A stretch of 32,802 bases of DNA, taken from assembly GCA_002104985.1 (NCBI GenBank), contig MCGO01000325.1:1-32802 (forward strand), written 5' to 3'. The translations under genes were made by a program, and so were the position numbers. This document shows, one piece after another, positions 9,889 to 19,087 of this stretch. The DNA is from Rhizoclosmatium globosum (Eukaryota > Chytridiomycota > Chytridiomycetes > Chytridiales > Chytriomycetaceae). Numbering within the stretch: the stretch's first letter is position 1; every line of letters starts with the position of its first letter. The notes beneath the pieces are model-generated. The model did no database searches. It saw nothing but the letters and a program-made list of their open reading frames with translations, and was not told the origin of the DNA.

Positions 9889-12879
9889 ATGCACCTTGTC
9901 GTCCCACTGCTCCTGCTCGCCGCCCGCATCCGCAGCAGCGCAGCAAACAACACTCAATCTAACGAATGCCGATGCGGTGGCAGCAGCAACAACAACGGCG
10001 CTGTGGCCACTGATGCAGTTCTTCCTTCAAACAGCGGCAACAACAACGGCGCGTGGATTGAGCAGTACTCGAACGGGCACTGGCTGATCCAATGGCACGA
10101 ATCAGGAATCTTCCACGATCAGTTCTACTCGGCCTTCCGCTTTTCAACTGCGTCAACTTCAAAGTACAGAACTACAACGGATAACCTGGTTCAGCTGGCT
10201 GTCAAGGACAACGGCGACTTCCTCGAGGGCCACAAACCATCTGAGCAGATTTCTGGAAGGTGGTCAGATGATATTGCCTGGTGGGCCCTGGCTGGTGCGT
10301 ATCTGGCCCCTCTCAAACTACATTCAGTTAGAACTACACCGCCTAACCACTAAAAACAACAGTTACCTCTGCCGCGGAAGCATTCGGTCCCTCTGCCATC
10401 CTTGCTCCATCAAACCCGCTTCCAAACCAGAACCCAACCTATCTCTCAATTGCATCTACAACTTTCGATGAAGTCTGGGTCGGTTGGGACGAAACAGCCT
10501 GTAACGGTGGAATCTACTGGTCTCGCAACAGAAACGCTACCAAATTAAACGAAAAGTACTACAAGTCCACAATCACAAACGTGCAGGAAATGAATCTTGG
10601 TGCCCGTCTGTACAAACTGACAAACAATACTGACTACAAGGCGAAAGTTGACAAGATTTATGCTTGGTTGAAATCTTCTGGAATTATTCGGCAGATTATT
10701 TGGTTTATGATGGTATCATGGCGAATGATTGTTCTGTGGACAAACATATTGTGAGTTTGAATTGCGAGCGAAGTGAGCGAATGAAAGATAAAACTGTGGA
10801 AACAAAAAGAGATAGATCTTGCTGGGAAGGCGAAGTTTTGGAGCTGGAAGCGATAGCAAATGACCTCTGGCAATTATACCTAGACAACCAACACTGTCCA
10901 ACAAAACTAATATTATTATCACAGTATTCCTACCACATTGGTGAACTCCTCTCAGCTCTCGCCACAATGTACCAAGCCACAAAGTCTGCAGAATATCTCA
11001 CAGAAGCAACAATCCTCTTCCTCTCCCTCCGCCGCCAATTCGTAGACCCAACAACCGCAGTCCTCTCCCAATCCCTCGAACCCTCCTGCATCCCCGTAAA
11101 CGGCACAACAGCCTGCAAATACCCATCAGGTTACTTCTGGCCCGTCTACAAAGGCCTCGGAACCCTCTTCACAGCTTCAACAGACCCAGACCTCCGCTCC
11201 CAATTAACCCAAGTACTCACCTCCTCCGCCGCCTCGAACTTCAAGGGATGCGATGAGAACTGGTATTGTATCCGAAACCTTCCTGAAGGTATGCCGTTCA
11301 CGATGCTTAACGGAACAAACCCGCGAGACCAGATTGAGACGGTTGCGCTTTTGAATGCACTCAATTTGATGAATTCTGCGGCGCCGCTTCAAGGGTCGAC
11401 GGATACGAGTGGACCTGCAGGTGCGATTCCAGGCGTTGGTGTCGGTTCAAGTTCGTCGTCGTCGACGAATGTCGGTGCGATTGTCGGTGGGATTGTTGGG
11501 GGTCTTGTTGTTCTTTCTGTTGCGATTCTTGCGTTTATTATTTACCGTCGTAGACAATTGCAGTCAACCGCGAAATCGGCTGGACAAGTCCAGATTACTT
11601 CTTTAGAGGATGGACTTGATTCTCGTCGCGGTGGAGAGTTCTTGGTTAGCACTACTGCTGCTGCTACTACCCCTTCTGAAACTCTTGGCGGTGGTTCAAC
11701 TTTGACGAACGTGACTGTTGCTTCTGAGTATAGCTCTGTTCCACCAAGCTACGCTACTTACCCAGACTCAATTCCTGGACCTGACGCGAGTCACATTGAA
11801 GAAGCTGCTGTTCCTCCATCTGTCGTTCAAAATGTTGCAGCCTTGTCAACACCGATTCACGACTCTTTTGTGGCTCCGGTTGCTGTGCCAGTTATTATCG
11901 CTGCTGCTTCTACTGCCACTGAGATCGTGACAGAGAATCCAATGGAACCAACCGTTACAGTCGTGCCAGTGATTCAAGAACCAGAAATTGTGGCCGAGTC
12001 AATTGCAGACGCACCAGCTGTTGCTCAAGAAGTAATTGTACCTGAAAATTCCGAGCCAGACAACTTTATCCCACCTCCATCAGTCGTTCACAACACTGCA
12101 TCCACTTCATCCGTCGAAACCGCATCAACATACGTCCTCCCAGAAATCACCATGCTACCATCCATCGCATCCACAACGCCGAAATTCCATCAACCCAAGT
12201 AACACCAATCCCTCCAGTCCCAATTGTCCCAATCCCACTGACATCCGCCTTCCTCGCATCCACCGAACCCCTCCTCGAAACCAACGACACAATTACCGAA
12301 AAGCGTAAATCAGTCCGTTTCAACCTCGAACCCGTGGATGAAACCGAAAAGAACATTGACGACGTGCATTCCATCGCTGAAAGCATTGACGACCGCGTGA
12401 TTGAAGGTGCTGACGGATCTGTCCCCGAAATCGAAGCGGTGTCTGCCCCAGCCGTTGATGAAGTATCTGTCATCGTAGCTGTTTTGGAATCTGCTGCACG
12501 GGAGAAAGCTCAGGCTCTTGAGCCCGAGCCAGTGATTGCCAAGGAAGTCCAAGTCCCACAACAGGACATTGACATTGTCGGAATGATTTCCGCAGTATTG
12601 GATGAAGCCAAAGCGCGTCAATCCCAATCCCAAGTCTCCTCAGTTCCCGAAACAGAAACATCTCCAGCTATATCTGATGAACCAGTTGAAGAAGAAGGCG
12701 ATGATGCGGAAGGAGAAGAAGAACCATCCGCCGCAGCCACGGCCACTTCATCTCCCACTAAAAAGAAAAAGAAGAAGAACAAGAAGAAGAAGAAGAGCGG
12801 AGCAAGCAAGATCCCCGCAGATGAAGTCCACGAGACGGATCAAGTCGTGGTCATCCGTGCATCGGATATGTTACTTTGA
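9889..12879 (+). CDS. GH76 family enzyme, transmembrane, with about 440-aa cytosolic tail (GH76-2)
   Basis: Exons 9889-10294, 10363-10750 and 10925-12879 encode roughly 917 aa. Order: signal peptide (MHLVVPLLLLAA), TLNLTNADAVAAATTTALWP, NGAWIEQYSNGHWLIQWHES, catalytic GRWSDDIAWWALAG, CNGGIYWSRNRN, MNLGARLYKLTNN, YLVYDGIMANDCSV, YSYHIGELLSALATMYQ, YPSGYFWPVYKGLGTL, ASNFKGCDENWYCIRN. A Ser linker leads to one transmembrane helix (about 11470-11550, VGAIVGGIVGGLVVLSVAIL) and a YRRRQ stop-transfer. The long acidic, Val/Pro/Glu-rich tail carries KSVRF (12307-12321) and a K6NK5 run (about 12763-12800). Frame breaks lie near 9925, 10040, 10688 and 12175. Three behave as one missing base. The one near 9925, in the signal peptide, behaves as one extra or two missing. 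The intron at 10751-10924 happens to be open in frame. The double Asp is kept, so activity is plausible. Confidence 0.8.
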
Positions 12880-13032
12880 GTGAATGAGGCTGTGTAGAAT
12901 CCACCCATTCACATCTATTTAGTGTTTTTGATTGGTTATTTTATTGAATTATGTTTGTTTGCCGCTTTTTTACATCATCCGTCAAGTCAATCAAAAAGGC
13001 AAGGCAAAACCCTGTTTGAAATTTCCAATTCA

Positions 13033-14572
13033 ATGCAGTTACTCCAAGTCCTCCCCTTCATTGGCCTTGTCCTGGCACAGCAACCAAAGCTCGATCTTAC
13101 CAACAAGAGTATGTACTTTACTTGCTCTTCTCCACTCCCTTTGGATCACCCACCAATCAAAGGCCGGAACTAACCCTGAACCAACCTTCACAGACGATGT
13201 CGTTGCCGCCGCCAAAGCCGCCATGTGGCCCTTGAAGATGCACTACGATGCAAACAAGGAAGCAAGTGGTGCCTGGATTGAACAGTACCCGTCAAACGGA
13301 CAATGGTTTGTTGATTGGCAAAAACACTGCCACACTCACTTTGATCCCCTTAACTAAATCCCTCATTTTTCCAAATCAGGCTCGTTCAATGGCACGAATC
13401 CGGAATCTACTGGAACCTCTTTTACCAATATATGCAATACTCTGGGGATACGCAGTACCTGTCGTTCGTTGACCACGAAATGCAGATTTCAGCTGGAGGA
13501 AATTCAGACTTTTTGGATGGAATGAACCCGTTCCTTGAGATTGCGGGACGTTGGAACGATGATATTGGGTGGTGGGGTCTTTCCACCATGACTGCAGCGG
13601 AGACGTTTGGGAAGGATGCGATTGTTGCGAAGGATAACCTTTTGACTGGGTTTAATCCAAAGTATTTTGATCTTGCCAACAATACTTATTATGAGATTTT
13701 GATTGGTAGCGATGATCTGTGTGGTGGGGGTATTTACTGGTGCGTTAACTTCCTTCCAATCAAGCAGGATATGAACTCATGCTTTTTATTACAGGAGCAG
13801 AAGTCGTTCCTCAACCAGCAGCGATCCATACCTCAAGAGTACAATCACAAACGTGGAAGAAATGGAACTCGGAGTCCGTCTTTACGGAATGACCAAGAAC
13901 CCAGTCTACAAAAACACTGTCGACACTCTCTACGCCTGGCTCAAGTCCTCCAACATTATCGGCTCAGACTACACAGTTTACGACGGCCTCCGCACTACAA
14001 ACTGCTCCGTCTCCTACGAAGTCTATTCCTACCACACAGGCCCTCTCATGACCTCCCTCGCGAGAATGTACGTCCTCACAAACGACGCCACATACCTCAC
14101 AGAAGCACACAACGTCTTTGCCGCCGTGAAACGCCAATTCGTAGACCCAACAACCCAAACCCTGTCCATCGAGCCACTCAGACCAGTCGGCAAGGACCCC
14201 TCCGGATACTCGTTCACTGTTTACAGAGGCCTTGCGGATTTGTACCTTGCGTCAAACGATGACTCGATCAAGTCCCAGATCGCTACGATCCTTCGTGCAT
14301 CAGCTACGGCGAACTTTAAGCTTTGCGACTCGAACTGGTACTGTATGAGAAGTATGCCTGTCGGAACCCAGTTTACTTTGTTGAATGGAACCAATGTTCG
14401 TGACCAGTTTGAGACGGTTTCGATTTTGAATTCTCTTTCGGTCATGTTGGGTGCTTCGTCTCAAATTAGTGCCGTTACGACTACAAAGTCAGCCGCATTG
14501 GGAACTGCCAGTCTCTCAATGGCTGCGGTTGTTGGACTCCTTGTTGGTGTTGTTGTGCCATACTTGCTTTAA
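13033..14572 (+). CDS. GH76 family (Dfg5/Dcw1-like) enzyme, probably GPI-anchored (GH76-3)
   Basis: Exons 13033-13108, 13194-13305, 13380-13739 and 13795-14572 sum to 1326 nt (441 aa) with no frame break. The protein has a signal peptide (MQLLQVLPFIGLVLAQ), then KLDLTNKNDVVAAAKAAMWP, NGQWLVQWHESGIYWNLFYQ, catalytic GRWNDDIGWWGLSTM, CGGGIYWSRSRSS, MELGVRLYGMTKN, YTVYDGLRTTNC and ANFKLCDSNWYC. It ends in a Ser/Thr/Ala stretch plus a C-terminal hydrophobic segment (MAAVVGLLVGVVVPYLL) that stops without basic residues, as GPI signals do. Family knowledge: Dfg5/Dcw1 act outside the plasma membrane on alpha-mannose linkages of GPI anchors and cross-link proteins into the wall. It lies 153 bp downstream of GH76-2 in the same direction and is the most canonical of the three. 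Confidence 0.9.
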
Positions 14573-14784
14573 TTCTTTGGTCATTTTAACTTCTTTCATT
14601 ACACCTCATTTCTCTTCCTTTGCTTGATACGAAATTGTTTTAATGACACTGCCTCTTGTTTTTCTTTGCATTTCTCTTTAATTCACAAAGTTTACAAACA
14701 ATGAGAAACGCGTAAATCCAATATATCACCACCCCTCTGGAATGTAAATCCGATTGTTTGACTTCAATAATACGTTCGTCAAAA

Positions 14785-16392
14785 ATGAGCAACACTACGA
14801 CACTGTCTCCATCTGTTTCAGTCATAGCCAATGTAACTAGCCTGATAACCTCGACAACGGTCTCTACAGGAGTGTTCTCCGCAACACCTACATCAAATGT
14901 TACATTCTCTCAACAATATTCCAACGTGACCTCATTTTCCTCCATCTCAACTACTTCTACTATTTCCACCATACTATCAACAATTACAAATGCAACCACG
15001 AACTTCTTCAATGATACAATCACTGATAATCCATGTATTGAAAGAGTTGGCCCAACCTTCGAACCCGGAACAACAGATTATGAACTCCTTATGGGACTCT
15101 GGATCACGACGCTAGTGTTTGCAGCTATCTCAATCGTCATGACGATATATCTGATGGTCAGTACCACTTCACTTTTAAACGATTTCTCTAAATTCCACAC
15201 TCTATTATCCAGATTAAACACCTTCAATACTATTACACTCCACACCACCAACGCTGGATCCTCCGCATCCTCCTAATGATTCCAATCTACGCCCTCTGTT
15301 CAACCCTCTCATTCCGCTTTTTCTGGTACTCCAGCTACTTTGCAATCATCCGCGACTGCTACGAAGCTTTTGTCATATTCTCCTTTTTCGCGCTCCTTCA
15401 ACAATACCTGGGAGGTTCACTTGAAGAGCAATACAAGTTTATGCAAAACATAAGCGGGCCGCCACGGATGCGGTACCTGTTCCCGTTGAACTGTTTCACG
15501 TTTAACCCAAGAGGCCACGCGTTTCTCGTCAACACAAAGATTTGCATTTTGCAGTATGTCGTGATTCGACCCATCATGACAATTGTTGCATGTACGAGAA
15601 ATCCAGATTCTTCTTACTTGTTTAAAATATCTAAAACACAAACAAACAGATTGTCTCCAATGGTACGGCCTCCTCTGCCCAACATCAATGTCACCAGCAT
15701 ACGGCGAGTTCTGGGTTTCCAGCATAAACCTAATCTCAGTCTGCGTCGCAATGTCCGCCCTAATCCAGTTCTACCTCGTAATCCACCACGAAATCCCCGC
15801 CCACGATCCACTTTGGAAATTCATTGCCGTCAAGTTTGTCGTCTTCTTTTCTTTCTGGCAGTCAATCGTCATCAGCCTCTTGGACCAAAACAATGTTATC
15901 CAGGGGACAGTTAGTTGGTCCGCAGACAACACCGCCGACTTGATTGAAAACTTTTTAGTCTCGTTTGAGATGGTTGTTGCTGCTTTCATACACTTGAAAG
16001 CGTTTGGGTACATGGAGTATGTACCTACACAAGCTGGGCCGGAAGGAGCTGCAACTACTTTGGCTGGCGTGCCAAAAACACGAATTGGTGCTGGATTATA
16101 CGATACTCTGAACGTTACTGATATCATTCATGATATTGTCGTCGCGCCTGGAGAAGTGAGAGAAGTCAAGAGGATGAGAAAAGAGCGACACTTACGGCGG
16201 GGTGAGCTGAACGCCTCGTTCAATGAGCTCAACACGATGGAAGAGGGTGGAATTGATGACATGGATGTTCCAATTACAGACTCTACTGACGCAAACGGAC
16301 AAGAACAAGAAGGCAGCGGTGGTGCTACCGTAAATGCCAAACCTTCTAGACAACATAATGAATCTGATTTTGTGATTGCTGATGATGAATGA
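14785..16392 (+). CDS. TMEM184/Ost-alpha (DUF300) multipass membrane protein, Hfl1-like
   Basis: Exons 14785-15156, 15213-15591 and 15650-16392 give 1494 nt, 497 aa, with no frame break. The first 90 or so residues are a Ser/Thr/Asn-rich stretch with several N-glycosylation sequons (NTT, NVT, NAT, NDT), probably lumenal or extracellular. The TMEM184 core follows: LLMGLWITTLVFAAISIVM, then IKHLQYYYTPHHQRWILRIL, MIPIYALCSTLSFRF, YCLQWYGLLCPTS, ISVCVAMSALIQFYLVIHH, FIAVKFVVFFSFWQSIVISL and NFLVSFEMVVAAFIHLKAFG. A charged cytosolic tail of about 120 aa follows. Animal members include organic solute transporter alpha; yeast and fission yeast Hfl1 are vacuolar-membrane proteins that bind Atg8. Function here is inferred from family only. 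The signal-free Ser/Thr-rich N-terminus is longer than I expect for fungal Hfl1. Confidence 0.85.
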
Positions 16393-16475
16393 ATGCATTT
16401 TAATAATCCTTTTTATCAAAATCCAAATAAAATTAAAAGTTTGAATCATAATGTATACAACCATTTAGTGGATGT

Positions 16476-16549
16476 GCTCTTGTGGCTTAGTTGGTTAAAG
16501 CGTCGGTCTCATAATCCGAAGGTCACCAGTTCGACTCTGGTCAAGAGCA
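16476..16549 (+). tRNA. tRNA-Met (CAT), elongator
   Basis: The 74-nt cloverleaf has acceptor arms GCTCTTG and CAAGAGC, a D arm GCTT/AAGC, anticodon loop CTCATAA (anticodon CAU), T loop TTCGACT and discriminator A. The anticodon arm matches elongator rather than initiator type. A T4 pol III terminator follows at once (16552-16555). A second copy is at 21591-21664 on the other strand. Confidence 0.95.
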
Positions 16550-16987
16550 CATTTTACTGGCGGTGGAGGTGGAGGTTGAGGGTGTTTCGAGTTGTGCGGG
16601 GTGTATTTAATGTTTGAGAAGGAAATGCAACCGAAACAATGTTGCATGTATTTGCTGTCAGAGTTTATGCGGTTTTAGTTTCGTGCTCTGCTTAATTGAT
16701 AGTATGTCAGTGCTGTTTTCGGTGGTTACACGTTGAGCAAAAACGGACAATGAGGTGATCCAACACTTGTCCAACACTGGACATGTGAAAAGTAGAAATG
16801 CAAAAGCAATAGCCACAAAATAAAGGGAACTAGAAATTTGTTTATTCTTAAGTCCAAAAACAGGGAGCCACCTTGTATCTTCGCATCTTTCGGTGAAAAA
16901 TTGTATTAAACGGAGTTTATGATTGATAGAACAGCGATATTTAATTCAAACCATTAGGAAGAGTCTTCAGCATTTAAGCAAAAATGA
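16550..16987. other. Intergenic region downstream of tRNA-Met
   Basis: The first about 23 bases are shared with the region 3' of the second tRNA-Met. The rest is AT-rich and shows no gene. It is bounded on the right by the 3' end of the minus-strand glycosyltransferase remnant. Confidence 0.5.
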
Positions 16988-18038
16988 TTAAAAGATATAC
17001 AGCGTTAGCGTTGGGTTTAACAAGATTGGAGCGAGAATGTGTGCACAAACAAGGACAGAAAATGGCAGAATACTAGCCACGTCTGTGATTTTCCACTCAT
17101 CTGGAGGAACAAATGCCATCAAAAATATACCGATAGCAAGTGGCGTGAACACAATGTACATTTTCCATAGCTGTATCAAAGAGTTTCGGACTGAACAAAA
17201 TGTGTAAGCATTTAGCATTCCCAAACTATCAAACCTACATTCAAGCGAGAACGAAGTTTTCTTCAGCTCCTTCGCGGTAGCCCCCCACTGGATATTATAA
17301 TTAAACATGCGCGCAAGTAGAGCCATTGAACAGTGAAAGCTAAGTCCAGCAAAGAACACGAAAAAGAACGGGAGCCAGGAAACAAACTCAAACATGGCTC
17401 CAAAGAGTGTCGACATACTCGCGCGATAGTAGTGAATGCTTGTTGATAACACTACAAAGACACTGAAGACGAACACAAGACAGAGCCACAGCTGGAACGG
17501 ATCCAGGAAATAGTTATCGAGGTCGTCATAAAAGAGTCCACGCCACCAAGTCATGAGGCTCAGAATCCATCCAGCTGCAATCGCGTAGTAAGAGCCAAGG
17601 TAGCCGAAAATAGAGATTTTGGTATGGAATGAAATAGTCTTTGTGGTCTAAAACCGGTTCCGTTTAGAATACAAAGTGAATAAATGAATGGCTACTCACG
17701 CACAACCAAAGGCATATTTCTCCCAACGCTTGATTTCATCACCATATGTGAGAGACACACCTTCTTGGAAACCCCCGTCGCTATAAGAAGCATATCTCAA
17801 AATAAATCCTTTGATTTGGAGGCGTAACGCCATATCAAAATCTTCCGAAACCTTTCAAAACAAAGTTTGAATAAAGGTGGTGAACTGAGAAGTAGCTTAC
17901 GTGAGAATCCAACCAGAACTTTCTAATCCCATCTTCTTCAAAGACAACACTCTTGATTGCACTCCATCTCAAAAACGCATTATGTCTAATTGATGTCAAA
18001 TAAATCAGAGCCCCTTCCGTGGTAGGTTGGCCAACTCT
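16988..18038 (-). pseudogene. Remnant of a GT2-type membrane glycosyltransferase (C-terminal half only)
   Basis: Three exon-like pieces read in order: about 18038-17901 (NAFLRWSAIKSVVFEEDG, KFWLDSH), 17851-17700 (VSEDFDMALRLQIKGF, FQEGVSLTYGDEIKRWEKYA, FGC) and 17647-16988 (ISIFGYLGSYYAIAAGWIL, several membrane spans, FVSWLPFFFVFFAGLSFHCS, YNIQWGATAKELKKTSF). SEDFDMALRLQ and the (Q/E)xxRW-type EIKRW fit the acceptor side of fungal Glyco_trans_2_3 enzymes, which make or export polysaccharide at the membrane. The N-terminal half, with the nucleotide-sugar DxD site, is absent. Upstream sequence is unrelated. At the 17699/17648 junction the splice phases do not match, and a segment of some 30-40 residues that I expect after the GC motif is missing. 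I therefore call it a 5'-truncated, internally deleted remnant. Missed upstream exons are possible but not visible. Confidence 0.7.
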
Positions 18039-18533
18039 GCTAACATTTCAGGTCAAGTTTTTGTTTCAAGCAGATAACACCCTTTTTTTTGCGTTGTGAT
18101 TTGGCATACTGATCTCCGGATAAATTAGTATTCAAACTTGAACTTGAACTTTCTGACACTGAACTGGATAAACTTGAAATTGCCAACGAATGGAGAATAC
18201 CTGCCATTCTACTGATTTTCTTTGTTTTGGGCATTAATTGTGACACTTGAACAAAGATCGCCAAAGTATAAATTTCAAAACTTGAACTTGAACTGAAAAA
18301 CCCATGGCAATCTGGAGATAATGAAAAAGAAGTTTCATGATAAGGGCATTGTTAATTCCAGCCTCCGGTTGAAAATCGCCTCAGTGATTGTTTGTTCGAG
18401 TAAGGAAGAAGGTAAACACGAAAGCAAAACAGAGTCATCGCTCTTTTAATCTGCATGCATTCTGATGACATAGGACGAATAAGTAAGAAAACGAAAGAAA
18501 CCAATTGTTTCAAAAGAGTCCGAAAGTTGAGCC
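18039..18533. other. Unexplained region between GT2 remnant and CTF8
   Basis: This region replaces the missing 5' half of the glycosyltransferase. It contains the 16-bp direct repeat listed separately and a 74-codon minus-strand frame (18264-18040, Ser-rich, MAIFVQVSQLMPKTKKIS) with no family likeness. The right part should hold the CTF8 promoter. Confidence 0.45.
18135..18294. repeat. Pair of 16-bp direct repeats bounding a 128-bp spacer
   Basis: The sequence aacttgaacttgaact occurs exactly at 18135-18150 and 18279-18294, each preceded by ttcaa. Each unit is itself an iteration of aacttg. It lies just upstream of the truncation point of the GT2 gene. It may be simple-sequence drift or the trace of an insertion. 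Confidence 0.55.
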
Positions 18534-18972
18534 ATGCAAATCACGATACCAACAACATCGCGCCATCCAACGAGCGACGGCCTTCTTTCCACATCGACTT
18601 CCAGCTCTGAGTTCGCCCTGATTGAAGTCCAAGGCGCCGTTGAAAGGGCCGGCGGAGTGAGCCTTGGAGGAGCGAGTCTGGGCCTGGTCGAGTTTGACGA
18701 GGTTTGTCTGTTCTTTCCTGGGTTTCCTCGCTTGATTTAACCCTAGCCATTGCTTCGAATAGGGCACTCCGACTTTGATAATCGGTCGCCACAAACTCAG
18801 AGGAAAGAAGGAATCTCTCAAACTCCCTCTGGCTGTCCTTCGCCAGGAACCAGGATCAAACACCGACCTCCTCTGCGTAATCAAATACAAATATATATTC
18901 TCAGATAGACCTGTTCCCATTCTGTCAGAGGCAAATGTTGGACTGGCTCAGCTTGCGAAACAGAAGCGATGA
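18534..18972 (+). CDS. CTF8: CTF8, subunit of the alternative clamp loader Ctf18-RFC
   Basis: Exons 18534-18701 and 18763-18972 join in frame (378 nt, 125 aa) across a 61-bp intron. Family landmarks are EFALIEVQGAVE near residue 25, GGASLGLVEFDEGTPTLIIG spanning the splice, GRHKLRGKKESLKLPLAVL, and a C-terminal LLCVIKYKYIFSDRPVPIL. Ctf8 with Dcc1 and Ctf18 loads PCNA in the nucleus and supports sister-chromatid cohesion. The size is typical. The start is the first ATG in the frame. It is divergent from the GT2 remnant. Confidence 0.92.
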
Positions 18973-19087
18973 CTCTTATTCACTTCTCTTTTTCTTCAGA
19001 ATTCTGAAATATACTATATACATGTTAATTGTATTTATTTGGTTGTTTATGGAGAGATTCGTGGAGATTAATTAATACTTCGTGGAA

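Noticed and set aside
10751..10924. Extra 58-residue insert in GH76-2, open in frame
   Set aside because: It starts with GTGAGT, ends with ACAG and interrupts a segment that is continuous in GH76-3, so it is an intron rather than an added domain.
16393..16617. 74-aa plus-strand ORF and its near twin at 21409-21699 on the minus strand
   Set aside because: The shared peptide (WLSWLKRRSHNPKVTSSTLV) is just the translation of the two tRNA-Met genes.
18040..18264. 74-aa minus-strand Ser-rich ORF
   Set aside because: No family likeness, low complexity, and it lies in the rearranged sequence next to the GT2 remnant with the aacttg repeat. Not enough to call a gene.
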